Shown: positions 28,766-40,023, counted from the first letter of the stretch. The stretch: 64,000 nt of DNA from Pandoraea oxalativorans (GCF_000972785.3 NZ_CP011253.3:1612001-1676000); one strand, 5' to 3'. Translations and numbers: made by a program. The notes: a model not told the origin generated them from the sequence alone.

Positions 28766-28835
28766 CTGACCTATCGTCGTCTGACCTATCGTCGTCTGAC
28801 CTATCGTCGTCTGACCTATCGTCGCCTGACGTAGC
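28761..28835. repeat. Four perfect 15-bp tandem repeats plus a degenerate fifth
   Basis: GTCGTCTGACCTATC is repeated four times without gaps at 28761-28820, followed by GTCGCCTGACGTAGC at 28821-28835. It starts exactly at the end of the terminator stem. It is probably a recent slippage array and a possible strain-typing locus. Confidence 0.9.
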
Positions 28836-28917
28836 GGCCTTTGCGGACTGCCGATGCCTTCGGGGGCAGCGAGCCGGTTGTGCGAACGTCAGGTCTGCGC
28901 TCGGGGTGTTGCCGAAG

Positions 28918-29379
28918 TTATTGGTCGGCGGCCTTCACGAGCAGCACTGGCACCGTGGTGATACGCAGCAGCGTTTCGGCCACGCTGCCCAGCAGCAGAC
29001 GGTTGATGCCTCGACGTCCGTGCGTACCGAGCACGATCACATCGGCGTTCCATTCTTGCGCTTCACGCAGCACGGCGTCGGCGATCTCGTCCGTGCCCGC
29101 TTCGAGCGTGATCATCTTCGTCTCGGCATCGACGCCGCGCTTTTGCAGGTCGGCCTTGGCGTTTGCCAGAATCTCGTCCGTTTCCTTCTCGAACGACTCC
29201 TGGCTCTCCAGGGGGACGAAGCCGCTGTAGGCACCGGCGGCGTAGGCGTTGGCGAGGGACGGCACGACCGAGACCAGGCGAATCTTGCCCTGGCTGAGTG
29301 CGACGAGCTTGACCGCCTCGTCGATAGCGCGGTTCGAGGGCGTGCTGCCGTCGATCGAAACCAGAATGCGTTCGTACAT
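28918..29379 (-). CDS. Universal stress protein UspA family
   Basis: A 153-residue cytoplasmic Usp domain. It opens MYERILVSIDGSTPSNRAID and keeps the ATP-binding motif GTHGRRGINRLLLGSVAE (G-x2-G-x9-G-S), so it is likely an ATP-binding Usp. The ATG at 29379 is preceded by AGAGGACACC at good spacing; the longer frame to 29442 is rejected. It is a single gene, convergent with the Ugp operon across the repeat region. Induction by growth arrest or stress is a family property. Confidence 0.92.
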   Translation of the reverse strand: MYERILVSIDGSTPSNRAIDEAVKLVALSQGKIRLVSVVPSLANAYAAGAYSGFVPLESQESFEKETDEILANAKADLQKRGVDAETKMITLEAGTDEIADAVLREAQEWNADVIVLGTHGRRGINRLLLGSVAETLLRITTVPVLLVKAADQ

Positions 29380-29590
29380 GATGGTGTCCTCTTGGGGCTG
29401 AAATTCCTGCGGCAATCGGGAAAACGCATCCCATTCTCCCACCGCGTGCCCTGAAAGTCATCCCAGACTCGGGGAGCGGCTTTGACCGCGCGCAATAACC
29501 CATCGGAATGCCAACGGCCGGCGCGCGCATGAGTGTCGCGCGGTGCCGGCAGTCAAAACGTCGGTGAGACGCGAGCGCTCAGAGGTGCGT

Positions 29591-29845
29591 TTAGCTCGGG
29601 TGACAGGCGATCACGAGATTGGCGACGCCACCGTTCACGTCGCGCGTGAGGATGTCGTATCCCTTTTGCGCGCACTGCGTGCGGGCGCGCTGGTCGCAGT
29701 CGCCCGAATTGGTGGCGGAGCACTGGATTTGCTGCGTGGCGCGTCCGTCGGAAGTGAACAGCGGTGCAGACGTGCCGCAGGCGGACAGCGTCACCGTGAG
29801 AAGCCCCGAGGAAAGCAGAATGGCGGTTCTGGCGAGATTTTTCAT
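29591..29845 (-). CDS. Small putative lipoprotein
   Basis: An 84-residue exported protein. The signal sequence MKNLARTAILLSSGLLTVTL is followed by lipobox LSAC (Cys near residue 23). The mature ~60 residues contain four Cys (IQCSA, GDCDQ, TQCAQ, IACHP), suggesting two disulfides in the periplasm. A longer open frame exists upstream but belongs to antisense sequence of the neighbour. I do not recognise a named family; anchoring to the outer membrane is inferred from the lipobox. Confidence 0.7.
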   Translation of the reverse strand: MKNLARTAILLSSGLLTVTLSACGTSAPLFTSDGRATQQIQCSATNSGDCDQRARTQCAQKGYDILTRDVNGGVANLVIACHPS

Positions 29846-29940
29846 AGTCGTTGTCGTACAAGCTTTCGCGAGTATAGCGCGCCGATGTTGCCATGCACGA
29901 GGTCGTGCCCGGCAACCCACCGCCAGCCCGACCGCGCGCC

Positions 29941-30846
29941 TTACAGCGGTGCCGCCCGCCGCAATCGCTGGCGGCGCAGCGTGCGCACGCTGTCGAACAC
30001 GATGAGCGCCACGCCGATCCAGATCGGCACGTAGGTCCAAAGCCCGCGCTCGGTAAACGGCTCGCCCAGTAGCGTGATCGAAACAGCGAACAGCAGCACC
30101 GGTTCCACGTAACCAAGAATGCCGTAAAGCCCGATAGGCAACACGCGTGCGGCAGCGAATGTGCTGGCGAGCGCGCTCGCGCTGAGCAGACCCAGCGCGG
30201 GCAGCCAGAACCAGAAGCGCGGCTCGGCCAGCACCGGCGCGTTCTGCGCCCACGCGTGCCAGACCAGGAAGACCGCGACCGGCGCCATGGCGAGCATCTC
30301 CAGAATGAAGCCGCTCAGGGCGTCCAGATGCAGGCGACGGCGCAGCAGGAAGTAGGGCGGGTAGCCGAACATGATGACGGCCGTTACCCAGGACAGCGCT
30401 CGCGTTGCCCACAGTTCATGCGCGACCCCGAGCGCGGCGAAGACGACGGCCGCCGTCTGCAACGGGCTCAGGCGCTCCTTGTAGACGGTGCGACCCGCCA
30501 GCACCATCGTGAGCGGCAGGAGAAAGTAACCGAGCGAGGCGTCGAGCATGCGCTGTTGCAGCGGCGCCCAGACGAACAGCCAGAGCTGAACGCCCAGCAT
30601 TGCGGCGCACAACAGGACTGCGCCGAGCAGCGCGGGGCGGTGAAAGACGTGCGAGAACGTGCTGCGCACGACCTCCCAGCGGCGCAACGCCGTGACGATG
30701 ACCAGCGTGCCGGGCAGGGTGAGCAGGATGCGCCATGCAAAGACGTCCAGTCCCGAGAGGGGCGACAATTGCGCCACGAGCGCGGGCATGACGGAAAACA
30801 TGACCGACGCCGATACGGAAAGCATCACGCCGCGACCGGAAAGCAT
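29941..30846 (-). CDS. EamA family permease, RarD-like
   Basis: A 301-residue drug/metabolite-superfamily membrane protein with ten hydrophobic segments. The first helix (SVSASVMFSVMPALVAQLSPLSGLDVFAWRIL) and WLFVWAPLQQRMLDASLGYFLLPL match the RarD subgroup (chloramphenicol-sensitive protein family). The substrate is unknown. It is transcribed alone on minus, divergent from the phosphatase gene. Confidence 0.85.
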   Translation of the reverse strand: MLSGRGVMLSVSASVMFSVMPALVAQLSPLSGLDVFAWRILLTLPGTLVIVTALRRWEVVRSTFSHVFHRPALLGAVLLCAAMLGVQLWLFVWAPLQQRMLDASLGYFLLPLTMVLAGRTVYKERLSPLQTAAVVFAALGVAHELWATRALSWVTAVIMFGYPPYFLLRRRLHLDALSGFILEMLAMAPVAVFLVWHAWAQNAPVLAEPRFWFWLPALGLLSASALASTFAAARVLPIGLYGILGYVEPVLLFAVSITLLGEPFTERGLWTYVPIWIGVALIVFDSVRTLRRQRLRRAAPL

Positions 30847-31048
30847 GGGAGTCCTGTGGAAGGGGGCAAATCAGGCCGCGAGCATAGCAAATTTGCACCA
30901 GTATTGGGCGCTCCCGGCGCTCGGCCCGCGAGGTATATTGGTGCGCGCAATGTCGTCGCTGCGTCACGGGTGAACGCGTATCATCGCGATTCATAGAGTG
31001 TCTTCACCATTTACCGCACCGTGCGGCACCTTTGCAGGAGATTCGTGC

Positions 31049-31846
31049 ATGTCGTCCGTCCCCGCTGTGGCCGAGTATGCGGCGTTCGCCGCCTCGCTAG
31101 CCGACGCCGTCCGCCCGCTGTCGATGGGCTGGTTCCGCCGCCGTCTTGCGGTCGACGACAAGGCCGACGAAAGCCCCGTCACGATTGCTGACCGCGAAGT
31201 CGAAACGGCGTTGCGCGAGCGGATCGCCGCGCGCTATCCGTCGCACGGCATCTGGGGCGAAGAATTCGGTAGGACCGGTGTGGACGCCGAGTTCGTCTGG
31301 TCGGTCGATCCGATCGACGGCACGCGCAGCTTCATCACGGGGCATCCGCTGTGGGGCACGTTGCTCGCGCTCCTGCAAAACGGCAACCCGGTCGTCGGGG
31401 TGATCGATATGCCTGCCACTGGCGAGCGCTGGGTCGGGGTGAACGACGCCGCTGCGGGTGTGCGCGAAGCGCGCTTCGGTGGCGAACTGTGTGCGACGAG
31501 CCCGGTCACGACGCTGGCTGACGCAGCCGTCTATGCCACGTCGCCCGACATTTTCGATGCGGCGGAGTATGCTCGATTCGAACGCTTGACGAAGGCGGTC
31601 AGCCGCCGTCGTTTCGGTGGCGATTGCTACGCCTACGGGCTGCTCGCGAGCGCGCACATCGAACTGGTGATGGAAGCGGGCTTGCAGACGTACGACTATC
31701 TGGCTGTCGCGCCGGTGGTCGAGGCGGCGGGGGGTGTCATTACCGATTGGGAAGGCAAGCCGCTGACGCTCACGTCGCAGGGACAGGTGCTGGCCGCCGC
31801 AAACGCCGAGCTGCACGGCGCGGCGCTGGCGTGCATTCGCGACTGA
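31049..31846 (+). CDS. Inositol monophosphatase family protein, histidinol-phosphatase-like
   Basis: A 265-residue Mg2+-dependent phosphomonoesterase. Metal-binding motifs are visible: GEEFG (Glu near residue 70), WSVDPIDGTRSFITG (DPIDGT) and the C-terminal GLQTYDYLAVAPVVEAAGG (the WD-like site, here YD). The YDYLA replacement and GDCYAYGLLASAHIELVME resemble the HisN type of histidinol phosphatase rather than SuhB. The ATG at 31049 has CAGGAG nine bases upstream and is chosen over 30998. Confidence 0.85.
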   Translation: MSSVPAVAEYAAFAASLADAVRPLSMGWFRRRLAVDDKADESPVTIADREVETALRERIAARYPSHGIWGEEFGRTGVDAEFVWSVDPIDGTRSFITGHPLWGTLLALLQNGNPVVGVIDMPATGERWVGVNDAAAGVREARFGGELCATSPVTTLADAAVYATSPDIFDAAEYARFERLTKAVSRRRFGGDCYAYGLLASAHIELVMEAGLQTYDYLAVAPVVEAAGGVITDWEGKPLTLTSQGQVLAAANAELHGAALACIRD

Positions 31847-31867
31847 GGTCGCAGCAAGCCACGCGGT

Positions 31868-31900
31868 GAAGGGGAGGGGCCTCCGAGGCCTGTCCCCTTC
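31868..31900. terminator. Convergent hairpin between phosphatase and MATE genes
   Basis: GAAGGGGA (31868-31875) pairs with TCCCCTTC (31893-31900), with an inner GGCCTC/GAGGCC stem. It lies in the 66-bp gap between two convergent genes and probably serves both. Confidence 0.55.
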
Positions 31901-31912
31901 AGATCGTCTGAA

Positions 31913-33244
31913 TCAAGCCGCCTGACGGGGCATGCCGCGCCAGATGCGCGGCAGCAGCACGCCGAGCACAACACCGCGCGTGGCGAGGAACGCCATCAGC
32001 GCGACCCACAAGCCGTGATTGCCCCATGCCGCCAACGTCATGGGCATCACCGTGCCAAACACCAGCAAGCCGATCAGCGACGACGTGAGCAATTCGCGCG
32101 TACGCGTTGCGCCGATAAAGACACCATCCAGTTGAAAACACCAGACGGCGACGATGGGCGAGAGCACCGCCCACGGCAGGAATTCGCGCGCGGTTTCGCG
32201 CAGCGTCGCCTGATCGGTGAGCGCATCGATAATGACGCCACCGGCCATCGCATAGACGAGCGCGAACGCCACGGCGCACCCGAGCGCCCATCCCAGCGAG
32301 AGCCGGATTGCGTGCAAGAGCGCCTGCCGTTGCTGCGCGCCGATGTACGCGCCGACAAGGGCTTCGGCGGCATGGGCGAATCCGTCGAGGCCGTAAGCCA
32401 TGAACGTCTGGAAGTTGAGCAGCAGGGCGTTGGCGGCGAGTGTGGTGTCGCCCAGACGCGCCCCGACGCGTGCGAACCACGCGAACGCCAGTTGCAGGAA
32501 CAGCGTGCGCAGGAAGATGTCCAGATTCAGGCGCAGCAAACGCCAGAGCGCGGCGCGCTCGACGAGCGTGGCCACGCGCAACGGCGGCAGATCGGGCGTG
32601 CGCGCAAGCCAGAGCAGCCACGCCCCTAGCACGAAACCAAGCAGATCGGCCAGCGCTGTCGCCCACGCAATGCCAGCCACACCCCAACCGAAGCCGCGAA
32701 CGAAAGCGAGCACCGCGACGATGTTCGCCACATTGATGAACACTTGCACCGCCAGCCCCTGACGCACACGCTGACACGCGAGCAAATAGCCGAGCACCAC
32801 GTAATTGCCGAGGGCAAAGGGCGCGGCGAGGATACGGATGCTGGCGTACTCCCGTGCAAGCGCTTGCACCTGGTCGCTGCCGCCGAGCCACGAGACGCCC
32901 AGCGACACCAGCGGCACGCGCAACACGAGCAACACCGCACCGATGGCGAAGGCCAGCGCCAGCGCACGCGCGAGCGTGTCGCGAAGCCGCTGTGCGTCTC
33001 GCGCGCCGAAGGCCTGCGCCGCCAGGCCGGTCGTGCCCATGCGCAGGAACGAGAATCCCCAGAAGATCAGGTTGAGCAGCAGCCCGCCGAGCGCGACACC
33101 GCCGAGATAGGCCGGGCCTGGAAGATGGCCGGCCACGGCGGTGTCCACGGCCGAGAGCAGGGGCTGGGTGAGATTGGCGAGCACGATCGGCACCGCCAGA
33201 CGAAGCAATTGCCGGTGACCGGCGGCCGCAGGGGCAGGGTTCAT
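31913..33244 (-). CDS. MATE family efflux transporter, DinF-like
   Basis: A 443-residue multidrug and toxin extrusion protein with 12 TM helices in two homologous halves. The N-terminal PIVLANLTQPLLSAVDTAVAGHL and FLRMGTTGLAAQAFGARD blocks are characteristic of the DinF subgroup. It exchanges cations (H+ or Na+) for cationic drugs or metabolites; the actual substrate is unknown. It is a single minus-strand gene. Confidence 0.9.
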   Translation of the reverse strand: MNPAPAAAGHRQLLRLAVPIVLANLTQPLLSAVDTAVAGHLPGPAYLGGVALGGLLLNLIFWGFSFLRMGTTGLAAQAFGARDAQRLRDTLARALALAFAIGAVLLVLRVPLVSLGVSWLGGSDQVQALAREYASIRILAAPFALGNYVVLGYLLACQRVRQGLAVQVFINVANIVAVLAFVRGFGWGVAGIAWATALADLLGFVLGAWLLWLARTPDLPPLRVATLVERAALWRLLRLNLDIFLRTLFLQLAFAWFARVGARLGDTTLAANALLLNFQTFMAYGLDGFAHAAEALVGAYIGAQQRQALLHAIRLSLGWALGCAVAFALVYAMAGGVIIDALTDQATLRETAREFLPWAVLSPIVAVWCFQLDGVFIGATRTRELLTSSLIGLLVFGTVMPMTLAAWGNHGLWVALMAFLATRGVVLGVLLPRIWRGMPRQAA

Positions 33245-33430
33245 GGGTGAGCAGTGCGGCAGCCGTTCATGGAGGCGCCGTCGGAATCCGCACGGGGCGG
33301 CAGGTTGTGAGTGCGCCGATTATAAGGTTTCGTGACGTCGTGACGCGCATCGCACGCGATGTGGGCCGATGATGCGGGCAAGCGGACGGTACAATGTGTC
33401 ACTTCTCTGTCTTCACCGAAAGTCTGCGCA

Positions 33431-33859
33431 ATGTCGACTTCGTCGCTTTCAATGGTCACGCCCGCAACGTCCATCAGGTCCATCACGTCCATCACGTCCG
33501 TCGTGAGCGTCCTCGTTGCACATCGCCCTCATCGTCGCTTTGCGCTGGTGGCCGCACTGTGTCTGGCAAGCCTGCCCGCGCTGGCCGACGTGACGCTGCA
33601 ACGCGGTCCGCCGCCGCCGCGCTTCGAAGATCCGCACGCCGCACCCAAGGGGGAGTTCTGGGTGCCGGGCTACTGGCAGTGGAAAGACGGTCGCTACGAC
33701 TGGGTGGACGGACACATGGAAGCCAAGCGCCCCGGCATGCGCTATACCCCGCCGCACTGGGAAGAGACCGGTGTCCATGAATGGACGCTGCGCGACGGCA
33801 AGTGGGACGCCACCGGTTGGGGGCCGGGCACCCTCCACGAAATCCGCGCACCGAAGTAA
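33431..33859 (+). CDS. Exported YXWGXW-repeat protein
   Basis: A 142-residue secreted protein with an N-terminal region of ~50 residues including a hydrophobic signal (RFALVAALCLASLPALA|DVT). The mature part has WVPGYWQWKDGRYDWVDGHM, the WxxGxW/YXWGXW repeat found in small periplasmic Burkholderiales proteins of unknown role. Pro-rich LQRGPPPPRFEDPHAAPKG precedes the repeat. The encoded N-terminus comes from a 9-bp DNA repeat (GTCCATCAC variants, 33474-33505), so the true start may be further downstream. Confidence 0.75.
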   Translation: MSTSSLSMVTPATSIRSITSITSVVSVLVAHRPHRRFALVAALCLASLPALADVTLQRGPPPPRFEDPHAAPKGEFWVPGYWQWKDGRYDWVDGHMEAKRPGMRYTPPHWEETGVHEWTLRDGKWDATGWGPGTLHEIRAPK

Positions 33860-34492
33860 CTCCCTCGTCTGACGTCCTGCGCCATCCGTCACGCGATGGC
33901 GACGGCTTCCGCCCGTTCCGGCCGCCGTGCCCCTGCGGCATCCTGTCGCGGAACCTGAAAAATTTTCATCCATCCTCTGTGCGATTTTCCTCAGGGCCGA
34001 CGTTGCTATCGCGCGATTTCGCGGGCGCTGTCGACACGCCGCCCGCGTGGCCGACGTTCATCGACTATTAATCAGGATTCCGACATAGTGGGTGAAATTG
34101 AGGACTTGACGCGCACAAGGCGCGGACCTTACGCGAAACCTGTTGACACGTCCGGAACGTTGAACAACACTATGCCGACATCGCGTCGCCTCGAAATGCG
34201 GAACAGTCGCAGATAGCGTAATTTTAATTACTTGTGCTAGCTAATTGCGCGACGATCGCGTAGTTGGCGCCGGTAATAAGTGCGCCGTGTGCGCCCTCCC
34301 TACATAAACGCCAGGCGGTTCCCGCAAGGTGCAAAACGTACGACCGATGCACGGTCTGCTGTCTCCCGATTGACGTGGCCGATGCCACGACAATCTGTCG
34401 TTCTCTGTCGTTCTCTGATGTCTCGTATGCCGGACGTATGCCGCCAAGTGCGGTAGCCCGTCGCCGAAGTGCGACATGTGGCAGGAGCCTGT
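33860..34492. other. Intergenic leader upstream of aspT genes
   Basis: A 633-bp stretch without a supported gene and with lower GC in its second half. A TTGACA at 34143-34148 could be a -35 element, but the nearest -10-like CACTAT is 19 bp away. GTAATT-TT-AATTAC (34219-34232) is a short dyad. The direct repeat TCTGTCGTTC occurs near 34395-34414. Regulation of the aspartate-alanine operon probably resides here. Confidence 0.45.
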
Positions 34493-36181
34493 ATGCAGTG
34501 TTCAGTTCCGCTGTTCAATGCCGTGCCGTTGATTACCGTGTTCGTTTGCGTCGTCCTGGGCCAACTCCTGGGGCGCATCAGGTTCGGCCCGATTCAGCTC
34601 GGTGGCGTGTGCGGTGCGCTGCTTGTCGCGTTACTCGTAGGACAGACCGGCTGTATGGTCGAAGGCTCGCTCAAGGATTTCGCTTTTGCGCTGTTCATCT
34701 TCGCGATGGGCTTTTCTGCCGGTCCGCAGTTCGTTGAGAACCTGAACCTGCGCGGCCTGCGCTTCGGCGTGCTGTCCATCATCGAAGTGGTGTTCGTGTT
34801 CGGCATCGTGATGCTGGCCGTGAAATTCCTCAGTCTCGATCCGGGCACGGCGGGCGGTCTGGCGGCCGGTGCTGCAACGGAATCGGCGATGGTCGGTACG
34901 GCCATTGAAGCGCTGGGACGTCTCGGGCTCGATCCGGAAGCCTTCAAGGCCTGGCAGGCCAACGTCGTCACGGCTTATACGCTGACGTATGTGTTCGGCC
35001 TCATCACCATCGTGCTGTTCACTAATCTGCTCGCCCCGCGTTTGCTCGGCATCGATCTGAAGGCCGATAGCGCACGTCTTGCCAAGGAAATGGAAGACGA
35101 GAACGGTGACGAGCTTGGCGCACCGGCCGCGCCCGATCTGGTGGGCCGCAGTTATCGCGTCGCACACCCCGGACTCTCCGTCGCCGCGCTCGAAGCCGCG
35201 CTGGACGGGCGGGTCGCTATCGAACGGGTGCGCCGCGCCGCGACGCAAGTGGCCGTCGCGCAGAACCTCACGCTGGACCTCAACGACGAACTGCTGCTCG
35301 ACGGACGTCGCGACGCCATGCTCGAAGCGCATGCGCTTATCGGCCCGGAAGTCCCGGGCACCGAGACGAGCGACATCGTGCTCGTGGAGCGCGATTTCAT
35401 CATGACGAACAAGGAAGCCGAAGGGCGCACCGTGGCCGATCTGCGACGCGAAGCGCCGGTCGAGCTACGCCACGGCGTGTTCGTCAAATCCGTCAAACGC
35501 ATGGGCATGCAGTTGCCTTCGCTCAACAAAATCCCGCTGCAACGGGGTGACGTGGTGACGCTGCAAGGCTTGCAGGAAGACGTCGAACGCGCGGGTGCCG
35601 TCATGGGCAAATCCGTACCGCACGGCAACAAGACGAGCCTTGTCTTCGTGGGCCTTGCGCTGATCGTCGGCCTTTGCATCGGGCACTTGTCGGTGCACAT
35701 CGGCGGCGCGCCGATGACGCTCGGCTCGGGCGGCGGCGCGCTGGTCTCGGGGCTGGCGAGCGGTTGGCTGCTGTCGCGTCGACCGACGTGGGGCACGTTC
35801 CCGCCAGCCGCATACGAATTGCTCAAAGACCTCGGGCTGGCGGTGTTCGTGGTGTGCGTCGGCCTGTCGGCCGGGCCGCAGGCGGCGGTGCTGCTGCGCG
35901 AGCACGGCATGGCGTTGCCGGTGGTGGGGATCTGCGTTTCGCTCATTCCGGCGCTCGTGTCGCTGTGGGTGGGCCACAAGTTGCTGCGTATCGACGGCCC
36001 GATTCTCATCGGCGCCATTGCGGGTCAGCAAGCCAGCACGCCTGCCATTAGTGCAGTGGTGCAAACCGCGAACAGCGCATTGCCGGTCGTCGGGTACACG
36101 GTGACGTACGCCCTGTCGAACGTGTTGCTGCCGCTCATGGGGCCGGCGGTGGTTTTCGTCGCCCATCAGTTTTCGCGTTAG
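34493..36181 (+). CDS. Aspartate:alanine antiporter family protein AspT (copy 1)
   Basis: A 562-residue AAEx-family antiporter. Two hydrophobic halves of about five TM helices flank a ~180-residue cytoplasmic part with two TrkA-C/RCK domains (LVGRSYRVAHPGLSVAALEA; DIVLVERDFIMTNKEAEGRTV). Each half has a GGVCGALLVALL- or GSGGGALVSGLASGWL-type motif. ATG at 34493 follows GCAGGAGCC. AspT exchanges aspartate for alanine, and with aspartate decarboxylation in the cytoplasm this generates proton-motive force. It is followed 60 bp downstream by a paralogue. Confidence 0.88.
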   Translation: MQCSVPLFNAVPLITVFVCVVLGQLLGRIRFGPIQLGGVCGALLVALLVGQTGCMVEGSLKDFAFALFIFAMGFSAGPQFVENLNLRGLRFGVLSIIEVVFVFGIVMLAVKFLSLDPGTAGGLAAGAATESAMVGTAIEALGRLGLDPEAFKAWQANVVTAYTLTYVFGLITIVLFTNLLAPRLLGIDLKADSARLAKEMEDENGDELGAPAAPDLVGRSYRVAHPGLSVAALEAALDGRVAIERVRRAATQVAVAQNLTLDLNDELLLDGRRDAMLEAHALIGPEVPGTETSDIVLVERDFIMTNKEAEGRTVADLRREAPVELRHGVFVKSVKRMGMQLPSLNKIPLQRGDVVTLQGLQEDVERAGAVMGKSVPHGNKTSLVFVGLALIVGLCIGHLSVHIGGAPMTLGSGGGALVSGLASGWLLSRRPTWGTFPPAAYELLKDLGLAVFVVCVGLSAGPQAAVLLREHGMALPVVGICVSLIPALVSLWVGHKLLRIDGPILIGAIAGQQASTPAISAVVQTANSALPVVGYTVTYALSNVLLPLMGPAVVFVAHQFSR

Positions 36182-36241
36182 CGAGGCGGCGCCGGCTCCC
36201 CCGCCAGCGACCGCATTCATCTTTTTGACGGAGGTTCTGCC

Positions 36242-37927
36242 GTGGAACTGGTGCATACGATTCTGAATCATGTCCCGGAGGTCGCGATTTTCCTGTCGCT
36301 CGCCATCGGGTACGCCATCGGGTCGATCAAGTTCGGTTCGTTCCAGCTAGGGGGCGTAGGTGGCTCGCTGCTGGTGGCCGTGGTCGTCTCCCAAATCGGT
36401 ATTTCGGTCGACGCCGGCGTGAAGAGCATCATGTTCGCGCTGTTCATCTACGCCGTGGGTTATGAAAGCGGACCGCAGTTCTTCAGCTCGCTCTCGCGCA
36501 AAACGCTGCGTGAGATCGGCATGGCCTTGTTTCTTGCGGCGTCCGGTCTGGTCACGGTGCTGATCTGCGCGAAAATCTTCGGCTTCGACAAGGGCCTCGC
36601 GGCCGGTGTGGCGGGCGGCGGTCTCACCCAGTCCGCCATCATCGGCACGGCGGGCGACGCCATTTCGCGCCTCGGCTTGCCCGCAGACGAAGTGAAGCGC
36701 CTGCAATCCGAAGTCGCCATCGGTTACGCGGTGACGTACATCTTCGGCAGTCTGGGCGCGATCATCGTGTGCGCGTCGCTCGTGCCGAAGCTCATGGGCC
36801 GCACGCTCAAGGACGACGCCAAGAAGGCCGAACTCGAAATGGCCGGTGGCCGCGCGGTCCTCTCCGCCGATCAGGTCGACTCGCTGCCGGCGCTCGTGGG
36901 CCGCGTCTATCGCGTGACGACCGGTGCGGGCAAGCGCGTCGTCGATATCGAGAAGCAACTGACCGATGGCGTGACCATCGAACGGCTGCGCCGCAACGGC
37001 AAGATCATTATCGCGACCGACGATCTCGTGCTCGAAGCGGGCGACGACGTCATGCTCATCGGTCGGCGTGAAGCGGCCACCGAGGCCTGGCGTCTGCTCG
37101 GTGACGAACAACGCCCGTCGGCCGATCTCGATATCGCACTGCGCATGCAGGAAGTCGTGTTCGCGCGCAAGGGCGGCAACGGCAAGACGCTCGGCGAACT
37201 CAAGGCCGGTGTGGAACGCGACGTCAAGCATGGCGTGTACATCGCGAAGATCACGCGGATGGGCCAGCCTTTGCCGATTCTCGACGACACCGTCGTTTAT
37301 CACGGCGACGTGGTCACGCTGTACGGTGCCGACAGCGACGTGCAACGTGCCGCCAAGGAAGCGGGTTATCCGGTCGCGTACTCGGTGAAGACGGACTACG
37401 TGTACATGGGCATCGGCATCGTCGTGGGCTTGCTGATCGGCTACATCGTGGTCAAGGTCGGCGGCATTCCGCTGACGCTGGGCAGCGGCGGCGGTGCGCT
37501 GCTCGCGGGGCTGGTCTTCGGCTGGCTGCGTGGCAAGCATCCGACGTTCGGCGCCATGCCGCTCGCGGCAAGCTCGCTGCTCAAGGAGTTGGGGCTGGCG
37601 ACGTTCGTGACCTGCGTGGGGCTCTCCGCCGGCGCGCAGGCCTGGCAGACGTTGCAGCAAAGCGGCGTCTCGATCTTCGTCGCCGGGGTGATCGTCACCA
37701 TCGTGCCGCTGTTGCTCACCTATCTGTTCGGACGCTATGTGCTGCGCTACGACAACGTGGCCATTCTGGCCGGCGCGCTGTCCGGCTCGCGCAGTGCGAA
37801 CCCGGCCTTCGGCGAAATCCTGGACAAGGCCGAGAGCAACGTGCCGACCGTGCCGTTCGCCATCACCTACGCCATCGCCAACGTGCTGCTTACGCTGCTC
37901 GGACCGCTGGTGGTGTCGCTGACCTGA
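36242..37927 (+). CDS. aspT: Aspartate:alanine antiporter family protein AspT (copy 2)
   Basis: A 561-residue paralogue of the preceding protein with the same layout: N-terminal TM bundle (FGSFQLGGVGGSLLVAVVVSQIG), two RCK domains (LVGRVYRVTTGAGKRVVDIE and MQEVVFARKGGNGKTLGEL) and C-terminal TM bundle (LGSGGGALLAGLVFGWLRGKHP). The start is GTG at 36242 after GGAGGTTCTGCC. Tandem duplication followed by divergence is evident, so the pair may form a heteromer or have different substrate preference. Directly upstream of the decarboxylase gene. Confidence 0.88.
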   Translation: MELVHTILNHVPEVAIFLSLAIGYAIGSIKFGSFQLGGVGGSLLVAVVVSQIGISVDAGVKSIMFALFIYAVGYESGPQFFSSLSRKTLREIGMALFLAASGLVTVLICAKIFGFDKGLAAGVAGGGLTQSAIIGTAGDAISRLGLPADEVKRLQSEVAIGYAVTYIFGSLGAIIVCASLVPKLMGRTLKDDAKKAELEMAGGRAVLSADQVDSLPALVGRVYRVTTGAGKRVVDIEKQLTDGVTIERLRRNGKIIIATDDLVLEAGDDVMLIGRREAATEAWRLLGDEQRPSADLDIALRMQEVVFARKGGNGKTLGELKAGVERDVKHGVYIAKITRMGQPLPILDDTVVYHGDVVTLYGADSDVQRAAKEAGYPVAYSVKTDYVYMGIGIVVGLLIGYIVVKVGGIPLTLGSGGGALLAGLVFGWLRGKHPTFGAMPLAASSLLKELGLATFVTCVGLSAGAQAWQTLQQSGVSIFVAGVIVTIVPLLLTYLFGRYVLRYDNVAILAGALSGSRSANPAFGEILDKAESNVPTVPFAITYAIANVLLTLLGPLVVSLT

Positions 37928-38022
37928 GGCGACGGCCGTCCCCTGTTGCTTTTATTTAATCGATGCATTCGTCCCGATCGTCCGTCGCTGCCCCCGCAGG
38001 ACGGCATCGCTATGGGTTGTAA

Positions 38023-39657
<1,635 letters not shown>

Positions 39658-39745
39658 TCGACGCGACGACGAGGGTGCTGCGTCCTGACCGGGACGCGGC
39701 ATCGGCTGGCCCCCCTCGGTCGCCCCTCCATGGCGATCGACCATT

Positions 39746-39775
39746 GCCCGGGAACCCACTCCCCGGGCTTTTTTT
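39746..39775 (+). terminator. Intrinsic terminator of aspT-aspT-aspD operon
   Basis: GCCCGGG (39746-39752) pairs with CCCGGGC (39762-39768), followed by seven T. It lies about 90 bp after the aspD stop. Confidence 0.85.
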
Positions 39776-39796
39776 GCGATGTGGAATCGCAAAATA

Positions 39797-39820
39797 AAAC
39801 GCCCGCACGAGGCGGGCAAA
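39797..39820 (-). terminator. Minus-strand terminator-like hairpin
   Basis: GCCCGC (39801-39806) and GCGGGC (39812-39817) form a stem; read on minus it is followed by GTTTTATTTT. No minus-strand gene precedes it, so it may end a small RNA transcribed from about 39920 toward 39800. Confidence 0.4.
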
Positions 39821-40023
39821 AATCACTACAGGGGAAGTCACGCGATATGAGTGGCAATCCCATGAAAGAGTTCCCAGGGGTTTTGGGCGTTTCGTGACTG
39901 GCAGAGCGTCACCCGATCGACGTAAAATAGGCCCTTGTCGCTACATCACCCCCCCTCATGTCGAACGCGGCGCACGACGCTTGGCTGACGGCAACGGTGC
40001 GGGGTGGGATTTTCAGGTGTCGA

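Larger units (their letters stand above)
39658..40023. other. Intergenic region after aspD
   Basis: 366 bp with the plus-strand aspD terminator, the minus-strand terminator-like hairpin and a GTGAC/GTCAC stem near 39894-39912. No protein gene is supported. Confidence 0.5.

Noticed and set aside
28761..28835. Possible CRISPR array
   Set aside because: The 15-bp units are contiguous with no spacers, and no cas genes are present.
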